Below, in pieces: positions 32,456 through 45,129 of a DNA stretch of 64,000 bases. The first letter of the stretch is position 1; every line of letters begins with the position of its first letter. The DNA lies in the NCBI GenBank assembly GCA_029962745.1, contig JAPZVO010000024.1, positions 732,027 through 796,026 of the forward strand. Reading direction: 5' to 3'. The stretch is from Echinometra lucunter. Its lineage: Eukaryota > Echinodermata > Echinoidea > Camarodonta > Echinometridae. The notes under the pieces were generated by a model. That model saw only the letters and a program-made list of their open reading frames with translations, was not told the origin of the DNA and searched no databases. Made by a program: the position numbers and the translations under genes.

Positions 32456-33772
32456 GTACTGTTACACCGCTGGATTAAATCTTACATGTCTTACCTAGTC
32501 TCATTCTGCTTCCTTATGCTGTCTTTGAAATCTGGGCAAACCCGGAGAATAGGGGACCGGAACGCCCGCGCATGCCATTCGTACTTTGCAGACATCGGCA
32601 AAGACAGCCGAAAGTCAGGGTATGTGACAAGTCCATAATCAAGTTCAAAATGACTTTAAAATATGTTTTAATCAGGTAATTATGTTCTAATATATTAATC
32701 TAATCCTCTCGGCTTTCAAATGTGTGATTATGCGGTGAAAAACATTTTGATTTTTGCCAGAAATGTTCTCAAACTCACAAATGTTTCATCCATGAATCTT
32801 GTCCAGATCGTCACCCTCGCCGCCGACTCCGCCGCTGCCACCGGCTGCATGTGTTTGCACACAAATGAATATGTGCGCGCGTCCCGGTCCCCCATCTCCG
32901 GGTTTGCCGAAATCTGAGCTTAAACTGTACACACAGTCATGGACCCCCGCCTCGCCCTCCCCCTTGCTTTACACAGCTATACATCATGCATGTCGGTGGG
33001 ATAAAATAAACGATGAATCTCACTGTCAACCGTTTTTGCATTGCATTTACAATCATAGGCAATCCGCCCGAAAGTCTGGGCAAGATATTGCGTCGTGACA
33101 GGGTGCAGCGGTAACAATGAGCTGCCGACGATGAAAAGAGTTTACAAAGTTCGTGAGTTTATAGCACATAATTTCATGACATACAGCTCAGGGCAGTTCT
33201 TTGAAAATATAAAGAAATTAACGCAGATTTGGCACAATGTAGAACTCATTAGGAATAGATTCTATTTTTTGACAAATTAGCGAAATTTAAACTGTACTCA
33301 CCTCTGTACTTTCCGAGACAAAGGCTGACTTTGTGCGAATCAAATGCTAGCTTTTATTCAAGCCGTTTTTCGTCAAATTATTTGTTGTAGAAATATTTGC
33401 TAGCTAATTTCTACGAAGTGTCGGGTTAATGGACCCGACTTTTCGTAGATTAAACTGGTATATTTCTCAGACGGTGAACCCGACCTTTCGTAAATAAAGG
33501 AGGCTTTTTCCACGAAAGGTCGCGTTACGCGATTACACGGCCCGACGCGAAGACCCGATGGTTCGAAGTAAGCCTACTTGACAATACTCTTCTTAGTTGG
33601 TCATGTCAAGATTATGAAAAAAAAAGAAAAAAAAAAAGAAAATGATAATTGACTGTGTATGTATTCTGCTTCATATATTTATGCACATGGAGACTGAATA
33701 GTGATTGTTTGTATTCCATATTTTTTCCCCCATATATTTCTATATATGGAAATTGAATATTTATATTATATT

Positions 33773-33983
33773 GACTGGCCTTGAGGGGAATATCGAAAAT
33801 GTTGCCCGCAAAATGAATCATATTGTCCCGAGTCGAAGACGAGGGCAATATGGATCTTTTAAGGGCAACATTTTCGATATTCCCCGAAAGTAGAGCCAGT
33901 CAATATTATGGACCGAGGGCAATATGGATCTTTTAAGGGCAACATTTTCGATATTCCCCGAAAGTAGAGCCAGTCAATATAAA
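33773..33983. mobile_element. Foldback MITE with a tandemly duplicated arm
   Basis: The left arm ATATTGACTGGCCTTGAGGG then GAATATCGAAAATGTTGCCC pairs with the right arm GGGCAACATTTTCGATATTC. The right arm plus flank (GAGGGCAATATGGATCTTTT onward) is repeated again at about 33910-33983. Confidence 0.8.
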
Positions 33984-33999
33984 TTATTATTACCTACAG

Positions 34000-34430
34000 C
34001 TATAGGATGATGCACAATTCAAGCCTATCATTTTGTAGCAATGACAAACATGTCTGCTAATTGCCTGTCCGTCCCTCTGATTTCAGCTTATTCAGGCAGG
34101 TATGTAATCCTGGCTAAGCGATTGTGACGTAAATGGTTACCTCGCGTATCCATTGTTTTTAACCTCTATCGCGTACACAATACTGCGCGTTTGCACTTTG
34201 CTAAATGCGCGCTAGGTGGAATATGGATATTATGGACCGATAATTTAGTACACAGGCGCAATAGGAAAATGACAAATTTCGCGGAGGAGGGGAATATGAA
34301 TATTATTACCCTATAGTCATGCAGCTGAGCCCTGGCTGAACCATTGTGACGTATTTTGTGTTGAGTGAATCAATTGACACAGACAAAATACGCGCTTATA
34401 TCTTGTCTCCAAAATGCCTCATTCAGGTAA
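34000..34430. other. Non-satellite insert, unassigned
   Basis: Two diverged related words (GATTGTGACGTAAATGGT near 34119 and CCATTGTGACGTATTTTG near 34341) sit in otherwise unique sequence. No exon is seen. Confidence 0.35.
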
Positions 34431-34737
34431 TAATGACTGTTTACATGGTTAATATTCTATATCACATATTCACAGAATATTGAAAGGGATATTGTCTGTT
34501 TATGCATTCCAATTCATATGTATACATATATGGAAACTGAATATTCGACAGTTTGTATTCCATATTATACATCTACTGAAAAGGGATGCGGACTGCTTAT
34601 GTATGCTACTTCATACTATTACATACATATATGAAAATTGAATGTTGACTGTTTGTATTCATACATTTACATAACAGTGATATGAATGCTGAAAAGGGTA
34701 TTGGCTGTGTATGTATTCTACTTCATATACACGTATT

Positions 34738-34786
<49 letters not shown>

Positions 34787-36229
34787 GTATATATATATGG
34801 AAATTGAATATTGACTGTTTATATTCATATCACATATTTACATAATTATAAATGCTGAAAAGGGATATTGACTGTTTATCCATGCTACTTCATACTTATA
34901 ATTGAGTGTGTATGTATTCTGCTTCACATATTTATACATATAAAGACTGAATATTTACTGTTTGTATTCCATATTTTTCCCATATATTTCTAAATATGGA
35001 AATTGAATATTGAATGTTTAAATAGTTTATATTTTATATCACATATTTACGGAATACTGAAAAGGGATATTGTCTGTTTATGCATTCCATTTCATATATT
35101 TACATAAACAGAAACTGACCATTGAGTATTTGTATTTCATATCACACATCTACTGAAAAGGGATGCGGACTGCTTATGTATGCTACTTCATACTTATACA
35201 TGCATACATGGAAATTGAATGCTGACTGTTTGTATTTATACATTTACATAACAGTGATATGAATGCTGAAAAAGGGTATTGGCTGTGTATGTATTCTACT
35301 TCATATGTTTATATATATATATGGATATTGAATATTGACTTTTTAAATGGTTTATATTACATATCACATATTTACATAATAATTTATGAATACTCAAAAG
35401 GGATAGTGGAAACTGAATATTGAGTATTTGTATTTCATATCACACATCTACTGAAAGGGATATGGACTGCTTATGTATGCTACATGTACTTCATACTTTT
35501 ACATCCATATATTGGAATTGAATGTTGACTGTTTTGTATTCCATACCATTTTACATAACATTATGCATACTTGAAAAGGATATTGACTGTGTATATATTT
35601 TACTTCATATATTTACATAAACATAAACTGAATATTGACTGTTTACATGGTTTATATTGAATATCACATATTTACATGATTATGAATGCTGAAAAAGGAT
35701 ACTGGCTGTTTATGCATTCCGCAACATATGTTTACATATTATGGAAACTGAATATTCGCCAATTGTATTCCATATTACACATTTACTGAAAAGGGTTATG
35801 GACTACTTTTTTATTCTCCTTCATACTTTGACATACATATATATGGAAATTGAAGTTGAGTGTTTGTATTTATACATTGACATAACAGTGATATGAATGC
35901 TGAAAAGGGGAATTGGCTATGTATGTATTCTATACCAAATATTTCTGTATGGAAATGAATATTGACTGTTTACATGGTTTACATTCCATATCACAAATTT
36001 ACATGACAGTAATGAATACTGAAAAATGGATATTGAACTGTTTATGTATTCCATTTCATATCAGTTTAAATTTACAAAAACTGAATATTGAGTGTTTGTA
36101 TTCCATATCACACATCTACTGAAAAGGGGATATGGACTGCTTATGTATGCTACTTCATACTTTTATTTACATATATGGAAACTGAATGTTGACTATTTGT
36201 ATTCCATATCTCATCCGAATACTGTAAGA

Positions 36230-37100
36230 CGGTCATTCTCCATTTTTTAGATTATAAAAAGTTGATCTCCTCTGTCGGGAACTCAGCAGCATGTACGCAG
36301 TGTCACTGGTATCATTTTTATAGAAGAGCATTTACTAAACTGAATTCTGACTTCTTATTCCACTGTGTATGGTGTTACATTTAAGCAGCCATGTTTACTT
36401 TTTTTTTTCTTCATTTTTTTTTTCTGATACTGGTAACATTTCCCTCAACTGATCATGAATAACTGCAATCCTATTTTCTTCTTTTTTCAACCATAGGGCT
36501 ATAGGCTACCTTAACAAATACGTTTCATGATGATCATGTATTCAAACTATTGTTTGCTTGTTATAGCTGCTATCCAGGGCTAAGCAAGCTAGTGTACACT
36601 CAAACGTGCACAGGATGCCCTTTCTTTAAACTTCTCTTTGTTAATCAAATCTTATCGAAATAACGTTTACTTTCTCAGTGATGAATTCGTGAACCATTAT
36701 AAATTGAATTGTCTCGATCTTGTATATATCATGAAATACCTTTCCTTACGTATTCAAGTTCACCATTCACTTCGCTTTTACAGTCTTGAATGTTATTGTT
36801 AGAAAAACTTAGCAATATCCAAGCAGGTAGAAATACCTATTACGTAACACTCACAGAGTAATACACTCATACATGAGCACTCATGTACCGTAACCGGTTG
36901 CACTCATTCCATCTATCCACCCACTAGATGAAAGCAGTTCTTTCCTCATGTTTCCGAAATTGTAAATGACCAGCCTTAAATTTCGTTTTCGTATATTCTT
37001 CAACCGTGTAAATACCTTGTTTATTTTTCATTATCGATTTGAGGAAATATCCGACTTTTTATGCCGTTATTTATTTCTGATTTTTTTCTGCCTCCTTCTT
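36230..37100. other. No gene or repeat recognised
   Basis: T-rich unique sequence between the satellite and the ACCAGTT element. Open frames are short and without splice context. Confidence 0.35.
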
Positions 37101-37101
37101 T

Positions 37102-38342
37102 CCCAGAAGGAAAAACCAGTTAGACCAGTAAGAATTTTTTTACTGGTTTCCAGTTGATTTTTACTGGACCAGTTGATTTTGAACTGGGCCAGTTAAAATC
37201 AACTGGAAACCAGTTCCATGAATTGTACTCCAGTTGAAGTAAAGAAGTAAAACCAGTTAAATTATTTTTCATCAAACTGGTGTAACTGGTCCACTGAACA
37301 ATGGCCATATTTCCAGTCAGACCAGTTGATGATTGAGCTATTTTTGTTCCGAGATAGTAATTATATATTACAAAGAAATTATTAAAATCACCATCCATAT
37401 TATGTTATTATTATTATCATCATTATGATTATGATGATGATGATTATTATTATTACTATTATTATTATCTTATTATTATTATTACTATTATTATTATTAT
37501 TATCATTATGATAATTATAATCATCAATATCATCATTAAAGTATATCAATACCATTATAATCATCATCACCGCCACCATAAATTGTTATCATTTTGATAA
37601 TAATAATTATTATCATCATTATTGTCATTATTATGACTATTATTATTATCATACTACTACTATTATAATCATTGTCAATAAATATAATTAAAACAAAATA
37701 TATTCTAGATAATCAACTGGTTTAAATCCATTTTTTGTTTCAAGTAGGCTACAGTTCTCAACTGATCTTGACCAGTTACACCAGTGGATGCTTTTGTTGA
37801 TCACATGATTTTACCTCATTTGCATATTTCTTATTTTTTCTAGAGAAATCAACATTTAAAATAAAATACGAATGCAATCTTATGTATTTGTTTGAAAATT
37901 TATTCTAAATAATTGTGTGAACTATTTCACAATGTAAATGTGTGATTTTGCATTACATATTTCAAATAACAGAAAGAGTAAATCACTTACCATAAATCTC
38001 AAGCACAATGCACAGATCATGCTATATAAGAAACCAGACGCAAGTTCCAGTTGTCAACGGAAATACCAGTAAGACCAGTTGGAAACACCAGTAAGACCAG
38101 TTGAGTTGGAAATACCAGTTTAAACACCAGTGAGGTCAGTGAAACCACTTCCAGACCAGTAACAATTAAGACCAGTATGAAATTCCAGTTACCAGGACCA
38201 GTTTAAATTTCTTACTGGTTTTCGACCAGTTTAATTTTTAACTGGACCAGTTAGACCAGTTACGATGTTTCAATTTCCAGAGTTACCAGTTGGAATTTAG
38301 CTGGTTCAACTGGTCCAGCTGCAACTGGTTTTTCCTTCTGGG
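37102..38342. mobile_element. ACCAGTT-iteron element, 1.24 kb
   Basis: Ends CCCAGAAGGAAAAACCAGTT and AACTGGTTTTTCCTTCTGGG are perfect inverted repeats of 20 bp. Within about 230 bp of the left end and 300 bp of the right end the word ACCAGT or its complement ACTGGT occurs many times on both strands. The middle is TAT/ATC microsatellite (37400-37680) plus a stretch that matches 43740-43985. No coding potential. Dense short iterons at both ends could be transposase binding sites. Confidence 0.75.
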
Positions 38343-38389
38343 TTTTGTTTTACTTTTGTTTTGTTTCGCTCTTTTTTTCAAATTACAAT

Positions 38390-39335
38390 ACCCTAGTCAG
38401 TAGGGGGGGGGGGGGGAGTTCATTCGACCTCAACGGTAACTTAAAACTTGAGTTTATGTTAATAACAGAACCATTGAAAATTTGAGCGATTATGGGTTAA
38501 GGAAAATTGTGAGAAAAAAGCAAAAAAATCTACATACACACCTCTATAACGTACACTTATTGATTAATATATCTTGAAAGTAAATCCATGCAATTTGTTG
38601 CTGAAATCATGGGTAAATTTGCATGATTACAGGCAAAGTATTGATACTTGGGTATGCCGTGCATGTTTGCATCTTTAGGACTTCATTACCATAATTACGA
38701 CCAACTTGAGCAAGTAGTTACCACAATGTCAAGCTCCATGTTCGTTCTTTTTTTTTCTTTTTTGTGCATCTCGACTCCGCAGTGAAAACCAGCCATCTTC
38801 GTATTGTGCATTGCTGAGTTCGATGTTCTTTCAATCTCCCCATTCCGCCCTTGTAAATTCACTGGGTGATGTTTCAGTGAACCGGCTTTTTTTTCAGTAT
38901 AGGCTATGTATAGTATGTTGTGTGTGTTATGACACACGCTGCATTAAGGCGATTGCTCCGTTTGTCCTGGTCTGACTTACTTTTCTTTTATTTTTTCCTA
39001 AATACACAGCGGGGATGGTTTGTTCACACGCCTGTGTCGACAAACCATGTTTCCTACATTGTTATTTCTTTTTCTGATTTTACTCCGTTCATCTATTTTC
39101 TTGATAATCGCTTTATCTCTTCTCTTTCCCTTTCATAATATGCTCGAAAGGTCGTGCACTAAATTCCTTCTTTAAGTATAAACTAGTTATGATGTACATA
39201 CATGAATTTCACTATTTCTTTTTTTTTTCCTTCTTCTAAAATCTCGTATAGGAATGTACAGCCATTCCCCTTTTATTTCTAAGTTGATAAAGGTTGGGCT
39301 CAGTTAAGCTCGTCCTTTGTGGGTCATGACGGGTG
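38390..39335. other. No gene recognised
   Basis: Poly-G at 38404-38416, then unique AT-rich sequence. Frames at 38695-38937 (-) and 38920-39138 (+) lack domains and splice context. Confidence 0.35.
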
Positions 39336-39339
39336 TTAT

Positions 39340-40292
39340 CAGTGGCGTAGACAGGTTCTTACACCTGGGGGAATGATTTGTCGTTCACGAGAAATCGAGG
39401 ATCAATTTCGTATACAGATACACACACACGCACATGCACACACCCACAGGGCCGTACGCAGAAATTTTTTTCCTGGGGGGCAAGATGCAAAAAATTTTCA
39501 AAGAAACTCGAAAGCGAGGGAGCGAAGCGACCGAGCTTTTCACGAGGGCGCTTTTGCATTTTTAAAAATGAAATTGAAGGATTTGGTGAATTTGTGCTGA
39601 ATTTTGCGAAAATTTTCAGTAAAAAAATGCAAGTTTTCAAAATTTAGGGGGGGCAACTGTCCCCCCAGCCCCCCCCCCCGCTGCGTACTGCCATGCACCC
39701 ACCCACCCCGCCCACACACACCCACACCCATACACCCGATTGCACAGACATAAATAGAAGATATACGCACCGTGACAAACGAATATAGAATGTGGACTGA
39801 CACACATTATTGCATATTTGCGTCACGCTATTTGTCTTTTTTTTTTTTTAATTTCGTTGTTACACCACTTCAGAAAAACAGTGACGGCGCCGAAATTACC
39901 CTAAAGTAATATAAATAACTATATACATCGGAATAATTATCGATTTAGTTATGATAATAATCGTCATTTCAGTCACATTAACGATGATGATGATGATAAC
40001 TATCATTATTATCAGAAGCATAATAATAATAATAATAATAATAATATATTACTAATTATTATTGCTATTATTATTGTTGTTGTTGTTATTGTTGTTATAA
40101 TGATAATTATTATTATTATTGCTGTTCCTATCATTTCTAAACATGTTAATTCAGTTTAATTGTAAGCAAACATCCTTCCCTAAAACCTGGGGGGATGATT
40201 GTACACGTCACCCCCCCCCCCCCCTACCACACAAAGTGGGGGGGGGGGGGGTGGATGCATACCCCTCATCTCCCCCGCTGTCTACGCCCCTG
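39340..40292. mobile_element. hAT-like composite element, 953 bp
   Basis: A perfect 8-bp duplication GGTGTTAT flanks it (39332-39339, 40293-40300). Ends are CAGTGGCGTAGACAG and CTGTCTACGCCCCTG. It contains a nested hAT-like MITE at 39447 and the GAT/TAA microsatellite block also seen at 19230-19672. Confidence 0.85.
39447..39695. mobile_element. Nested hAT-like MITE, CAGGGCCGTACGCAG ends
   Basis: Inverted ends CAGGGCCGTACGCAG / CTGCGTACTGCCATG. The flanks CACACCCA and CACCCACC are similar but not identical. It carries GAGGGAGCGAAGCGACCGAG near 39518. Confidence 0.72.
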
Positions 40293-40423
40293 GGTGTTAT
40301 CCATTCACAGATAACTCCGTATATTGCTGTTTATACTCGCACATGCACCTGAGCCTAACTGCATAAGGACCTACGCATGTTCTCTTATCTATATTTCCCT
40401 TTCTGGGGTTTTAATAATTTGTC

Positions 40424-43400
40424 ATGGCGATGAATAACAATCCTTTTATTTTTGACAACGCTATAAATGAATATCCTTTTGAGAGCAAATATTATACTCC
40501 TACTGAATTCAATGATAGATTTCAAGACGATATAGAAGATGTTAAATTGTTGCATATCAATGCTAGAAGCTTAAACAAGAATTTTGATGATCTTCAAAAT
40601 CCTCTTAATTCTTTAAAACATTTTAGATTCCCTGCAATTGGAATAAGTGAAACTTGGTTACACTAATCTTCCCCACCACTGTTTAATTTACCAAACTATA
40701 ATTTGGTCAGAGCTGATCGTGTAGGTAAGAGAGGCGGTGGCGTCGCATTTTATGTAGCTAATCATTTAAATTTCAAAATTCGAAATGATATTAAATTTGA
40801 TCAAACAGAAGTTATCTTTATTGAAATTGACAATCTTCAAAGCAAAAACTTAATTTTAGATGTAATAGAGCTCCTGATACTCACTTTGATCTACTTTACG
40901 ATAATTTCGAGCAATGCGTTAGCAAATTAGCAGACGAAAATAAGCAGATATATTTTCTCGCTGATTTTAATGTTAACTTTCTTCCACTGCATCACAATCT
41001 CTCTAATAGGTTTCTCTAACTGATGAATTCATATGGATTTTATTCTTTCATTAACAGTCCAACTATAGAATTAACATACACTCCTCAACCTTAATTGATA
41101 ACATATTTTCTAATATACAGGACAAAAAGATAATTGGAGGATTGCTGTATTCCGAAGTATCTGACCACTTTCCTATATTTACTAAATGTGGAAAATCATT
41201 GACTGTTTTAAACCACCACCACATATTATGTATCGGAAAGAAACCGCTCGTAATATTGAAATGTTAGAACAAGATTTATTATTCGAAGAATGAAATGATA
41301 TCCTGAATACAAATGATGTGAATACTGCGTATTTTAATTGAAAGCTACAATTTTATTACAATAAAAACATTCCACTTGTAAGAAATAAACGTAAACGGAT
41401 AAACCCATGGATAACGAAAGGTATACTTAAATCTATAAAAACAGGAAACCGACTTTATAAACAACATTTGAGGAACCCCACGGGTACAAGTCTACTTGTT
41501 TACAAAACGTATCGTAACAAATTAACAAAGTTAATTCGTTTTTCTCGCAAGTTACACTTCTCAAACAAATTACAAAAGGTAAAATCCAACTCAGGAGCCA
41601 CATGGAAAGTTATAAAATATATTATGGGGGCAAAAAATGAGACTATACCTAAAGATAACCTTACTTTCAATGGTAACATAATCACAGATTCTAACGACTA
41701 TGCTGATTGTTTTAATTCTTTCTTTACTAATATTGGTCCTTAACTTGCCACCCAAATTACTCCAAATAATGCTCATTTTACTGAATTCTTTTCAGAACCG
41801 ATTCAAGACTCTTTATTTTAAAAAAGCCGACAAACCCGAATGAAATGATTAATATTACTAAATCATTAAATTCTTCGAAATCCAAATGTCATGTTAAAAT
41901 TAGTACTTCACTTTTAAAGGAAATAATCCATTTCATTGCTGATCCACTAACACACATATTTAACCAGTCTTTACAATCCAGTACTTTTCCAGACTTGTTA
42001 AAAATAGCCAATGTAACCCTAATTTTCAAAAAAAGATGACCAACGTGAAATCACTAATTACCGTCCTATTTCCATCCTCCCTAGTATATAAAAAATCTTA
42101 GAGAAAATTGTTTATAATAGATTACGTAATTTCTAAACTTCCATAAAATACTAAATCAAAATCAGTATGGTTTTAGAAAAAGTCATTCCACTGATCTAGC
42201 TCTGGTCCAGATATATGATAAAATTACAGAAGCCGTGGCCAAAAAAGAACACATAATTGGTATTTTTTCAGACCTTAGTAAAGCGTTCGACACTCTTAAT
42301 CATGATATATTGTTTTCCAAATTGTATTCCTGTGGTGTTCGGCGCTCAGCGCTCTTATGGTTTAGAAGTTATTTAAGCAAGCGAAAACAGTATGTTACTT
42401 TCAAAGGTATTAATTCACCGTCTCTTCTAATCAAATGTGGTGTCCCCCAGGGATCTATCCTGGGTCCACTTCTATTTTCATTACACGTCAATGATATAAT
42501 CAATCATCATTGTTGTCTTTTGTCCTTTTGCAGATGACACTAACATATTTCATTCTCATAAGACCCTTAAGTCTCTAGAAAATACCTGGAATGCCGAATT
42601 AATAAAAGTCTCGAAATGGTTTAAATGCAATAATCTTTCTCCCAATATCCAGAAAACCCATTTTATATATTTCAACCACAACAATATCCATGTGAATAAT
42701 AATCCGATTAATATTAACATTGACAACAATACTATTGAAGAAAAGAAGTGTTCGAAATTCCTGGGTGTCATTATTGATGAGAATTTAACTTGGAATGATC
42801 ACATAAATCATGTTACACTATGTATTTCTCGAGGCGTGGGAATTATTCATAAGTTAAAGTTTATGTTACCACGAGTAATTCCGTTTTTACTATACAATAC
42901 ACTAATACTTCATTACATAACATATTGTAATATTGTTTGGGCCAACTGTGGAATTACCAAACTCAACCCTATTCTCACCTTACAAAAGCGGGCTCTTCGT
43001 ATCTGTACAGGATCGTCTTATTTTTCTCATTCTGATCCACTATTCTTTAAGCATAAAACATTGGAGGTTTCTGATTTGAATGTCATGCAAGTTGCAGTTT
43101 TTATGTTCGAATACAAAACAACCAACTTTCCCCCTCATTTCAAAATTTATTTAATCTAAACAGTACAATTCACACAAACCCAACCCGTATTTCTGGAAAT
43201 TTTCACCTTACAAACCCAAAGTTATTAATAACTCATAAATCAATTAGACACCATGGCCCTGACAATTTACCCGCAACTCTAAAAATGTGTTTCTCACTTT
43301 ATTCCTTTAAAGCCACTATGAAGCGCAACCTAATATCATTGTATTCAAATCCACCACATTGAATATACCTGTACTTATTTTTTATATTATTTATCTATTT

Positions 43401-43739
43401 TACTCTTAAATGAAGTTTAACTCCTCCTCTAATGCACTTGCACTGTATTTGCACTTGCACTGCACCCTCATGACCTCTTGTTAAAAAATGTGTAAGTTTT
43501 ACATGCCGCTTTTTTTACCTTGAGGCCGTCGTCAACATCAAGCAGGTCGCTCATGACGACGGTCTCCTGCGTTCTGAAATTCAGTTAAATAATATTTTTC
43601 ATATACTTTTTTTATATTCAGAAAGAGATTGTAAATGATTCATGTGTCTAAAATGTATTGTATAAAATCTATGTAATAATTGATTATGTTGTATTGTGTT
43701 GAACATGATGAACGCAGAAATAAATTTTAAACAAACAAA
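40424..43739 (+). pseudogene. CR1/Jockey-like LINE ORF2, near full length but broken
   Basis: An endonuclease (EEP) start with LLHINARSLNKNFDDL and IGISETWL is at 40540-40665, then GKRGGGVAFYVANHLNF near 40725. The reverse transcriptase follows: FGFRKSHSTD near 42170, FSDLSKAFDTLNHDIL at 42265-42310, GVPQGSILGPLLF at 42440-42480, and the FADDT catalytic box at about 42529-42543 in a shifted frame. C-terminal landmarks are CSKFLGVIIDENLTWNDHI and LYNTLILHYITYCNIVW. Several stops and shifts (40664, 40928, 41745, 42037, 42535) inactivate it. The 3' end is AATAAATTTTAAACAAACAA near 43720. Confidence 0.9.
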
Positions 43740-43995
43740 TTGTTTTTCAGTGGGGATCACGTGACTGGTTTTACTTCATTTGCATAACTGCTATTTTTTC
43801 TTGAAAATTCAACAATTTAAGTAAACTACAAATGCAGTCATATTTCTTTTTTATGCATATTCACTTTAAATATTTTTGTGAAAAAAAAATGTATGACTTT
43901 GCATTACATAATTCAAATAACAATAGAAAATTTATCACTAATCAGAATATTTGATGTAATACACTGATCATGCTATATAAGAAATAAAATTTAAA
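43740..43995. mobile_element. Interior relative of the ACCAGTT element
   Basis: Matches 37785-38045: TTTGCATTACATAATTCAAA, and GATCATGCTATATAAGAAA at the right side. With 44300-44720 it forms a diverged second copy, apparently split by the LINE on the left and a SINE in the middle. Confidence 0.6.
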
Positions 43996-44000
43996 TTAGA

Positions 44001-44300
44001 GGTGTTGTGGCCGAGTGGATAAGTCTCCGGACTTTGAACCACACGGTCCGGGGTTCAAATCTCTGCCGCGGCACTAATGCCCTTTAGCAAGATATGAATC
44101 TACATTTGCCACGTCTTTCGGATGGTGATGTTAAAGGTCGGTCCCAGACGTAAAATAAGCATATTTGATTGATACACGTCTGTCGAAACCCAATTCGAGA
44201 GAGAGTTTAGGGACCCGGCTTCGAGTTTCGTCTGAGTAACGTCTCTCGGATGGTGACGTAAAAAGGCGGTCCCAGAAATAAATAATCATATCTGATTGAT
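44001..44300 (+). mobile_element. tRNA-derived SINE
   Basis: The head GGTGTTGTGGCCGAGTGGAT carries an A-box, and GGTTCAAATCT near 44052 is the B-box. The tRNA-like part ends CCGCGGCAC. The body repeats a block of about 65 bp (TTTCGGATGGTGATGTTAAA to CATATTTGATTGATA) at 44115 and 44240. This is not a functional tRNA: the cloverleaf is degenerate and a SINE body follows. Confidence 0.75.
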
Positions 44301-44304
44301 AGTT

Positions 44305-44720
44305 TAGGTACTTCAGTTGGTTTCACTTGGACTAGTTGACCCCATTGACCCCAATTGGACCAACTGACCCAAGTTGATACCAATAGAAACTTTAAGTTGC
44401 AGTTCCAAGACCATGCAATTATGGACATTGAATTACCAATTGGAAGTATATTGAAAGTGAAACAATGAGTCCCTATGGCAATTGGTTCCCCCCCCCCCAT
44501 GGTCCCCAGTCGATTGCAATTGGTTGCAGTGGGGACCAATTGGTTATTATAGGTCAATTTCAATGGGTCAACCAACAAGTGGTCCCCATTGGTCCACACT
44601 GGCAATTGGTCCCCACTGACCCCAACCAACAACTGCTTTCAATGGGGACCCATTGTTTCACTTTCCATATACTCCCCATTGCCAATTTATTCCAATGGGG
44701 ATTCAATTTTTCGTCCTGGG
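44305..44720. repeat. CCAATTGG/CCCCATTGG word array
   Basis: Many variants of GGTCCCCATTGG, ATTGGTTGCAGTGGGG and TCAATGGGGA on both strands, with a poly-C run at 44490. Ends ATTTTTCGTCCTGGG. Same style as the arrays at 27655 and 37102, with a diverged word. Confidence 0.65.
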
Positions 44721-44836
44721 TAGTGATAGGATTTGTTCTTCGCAGTTCGCAGTAGTGTATAAGCTATATACCTCTATGTTCAGCTAGCTAGCCGTCTTAA
44801 TCACCATATCGCTGTCTGCACCTCTCCGAACATGAA

Positions 44837-45123
44837 AGAAACATAATTGCGAAGGCTGTCCAAGCGGCTACCACTCTTTCAAACAATCTGTGAGATCAAG
44901 ATGATTATGACTGTGATCTATCTGATGTTGAGGAGGTCGATGTTCCCGGCTGTGCTTTGGTTACAGACACTAATCATGGTAGGTTATTCACGAGTAAACT
45001 ATGACAGTCCTCTTGGTTGCTTTGATGAACTAGTTTTGGAGCTATACAGTGGTAGCTCATCGAAGTCAGATGAGTTCCATAGTAGTCATTCAGAGCCACA
45101 TTCTCCAGTGGCTGGCCCATCAG
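44837..45123 (+). pseudogene. Unrecognised coding-like fragment with splice-like ends
   Basis: Consecutive frames read EHERNIIAKAVQAATTLSNN, a stop, then DLSDVEEVDVPGCALVTDTN followed by HG and a GTAGGT. After ACTATGACAG comes CFDELVLELYSGSSSKSDEF and a segment ending VAGPSE before GTGAGT. Acidic, serine-rich text with donor/acceptor-like sites suggests a decayed exon pair. I do not recognise a family. Confidence 0.3.
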
Positions 45124-45129
45124 AGGTGA

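Larger units (their letters stand above)
29198..33574. mobile_element. 4.4-kb element with long TIRs and 9-bp TSD
   Basis: The 9-mer TACTTGACA lies directly outside both ends (29189-29197 and 33575-33583). Inverted ends start GGCTTACTTC, then AACCATCGGG and CCGTGTAATCGCGTAAC, and extend more than 100 bp. They include the internal hairpin ACCCGACCTTTCGTG / CACGAAAGGTCGGGT. Long TIRs with a 9-bp duplication suggest a Mutator-like or Merlin-like element. The interior has no transposase and is filled with other repeats, including two inverted GC-rich copies near 32525 and 32890. Confidence 0.72.
33640..36215. repeat. AT-rich satellite with higher-order structure
   Basis: Related subunits of about 100-120 bp contain CTGAAAAGGGATATTGACTG, then TTCATATATTTACATA, then GGAAATTGAATATTGACTG. 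Variant subunits recur in a set order: a GCGGACTGCTTATGTATGCT type at about 34575, 35155, 35450, 35790 and 36120, and a TTGGCTGTGTATGTATTCT type at about 34700, 35280 and 35905. It is interrupted at 33773-34430 and by a (TA)n run at 34739-34780. Confidence 0.8.

Noticed and set aside
44001..44075. tRNA gene (Leu/Ser-like)
   Set aside because: A- and B-boxes are present but the stems are imperfect and a SINE body follows; the same applies at 49076, 57413 and 59715.
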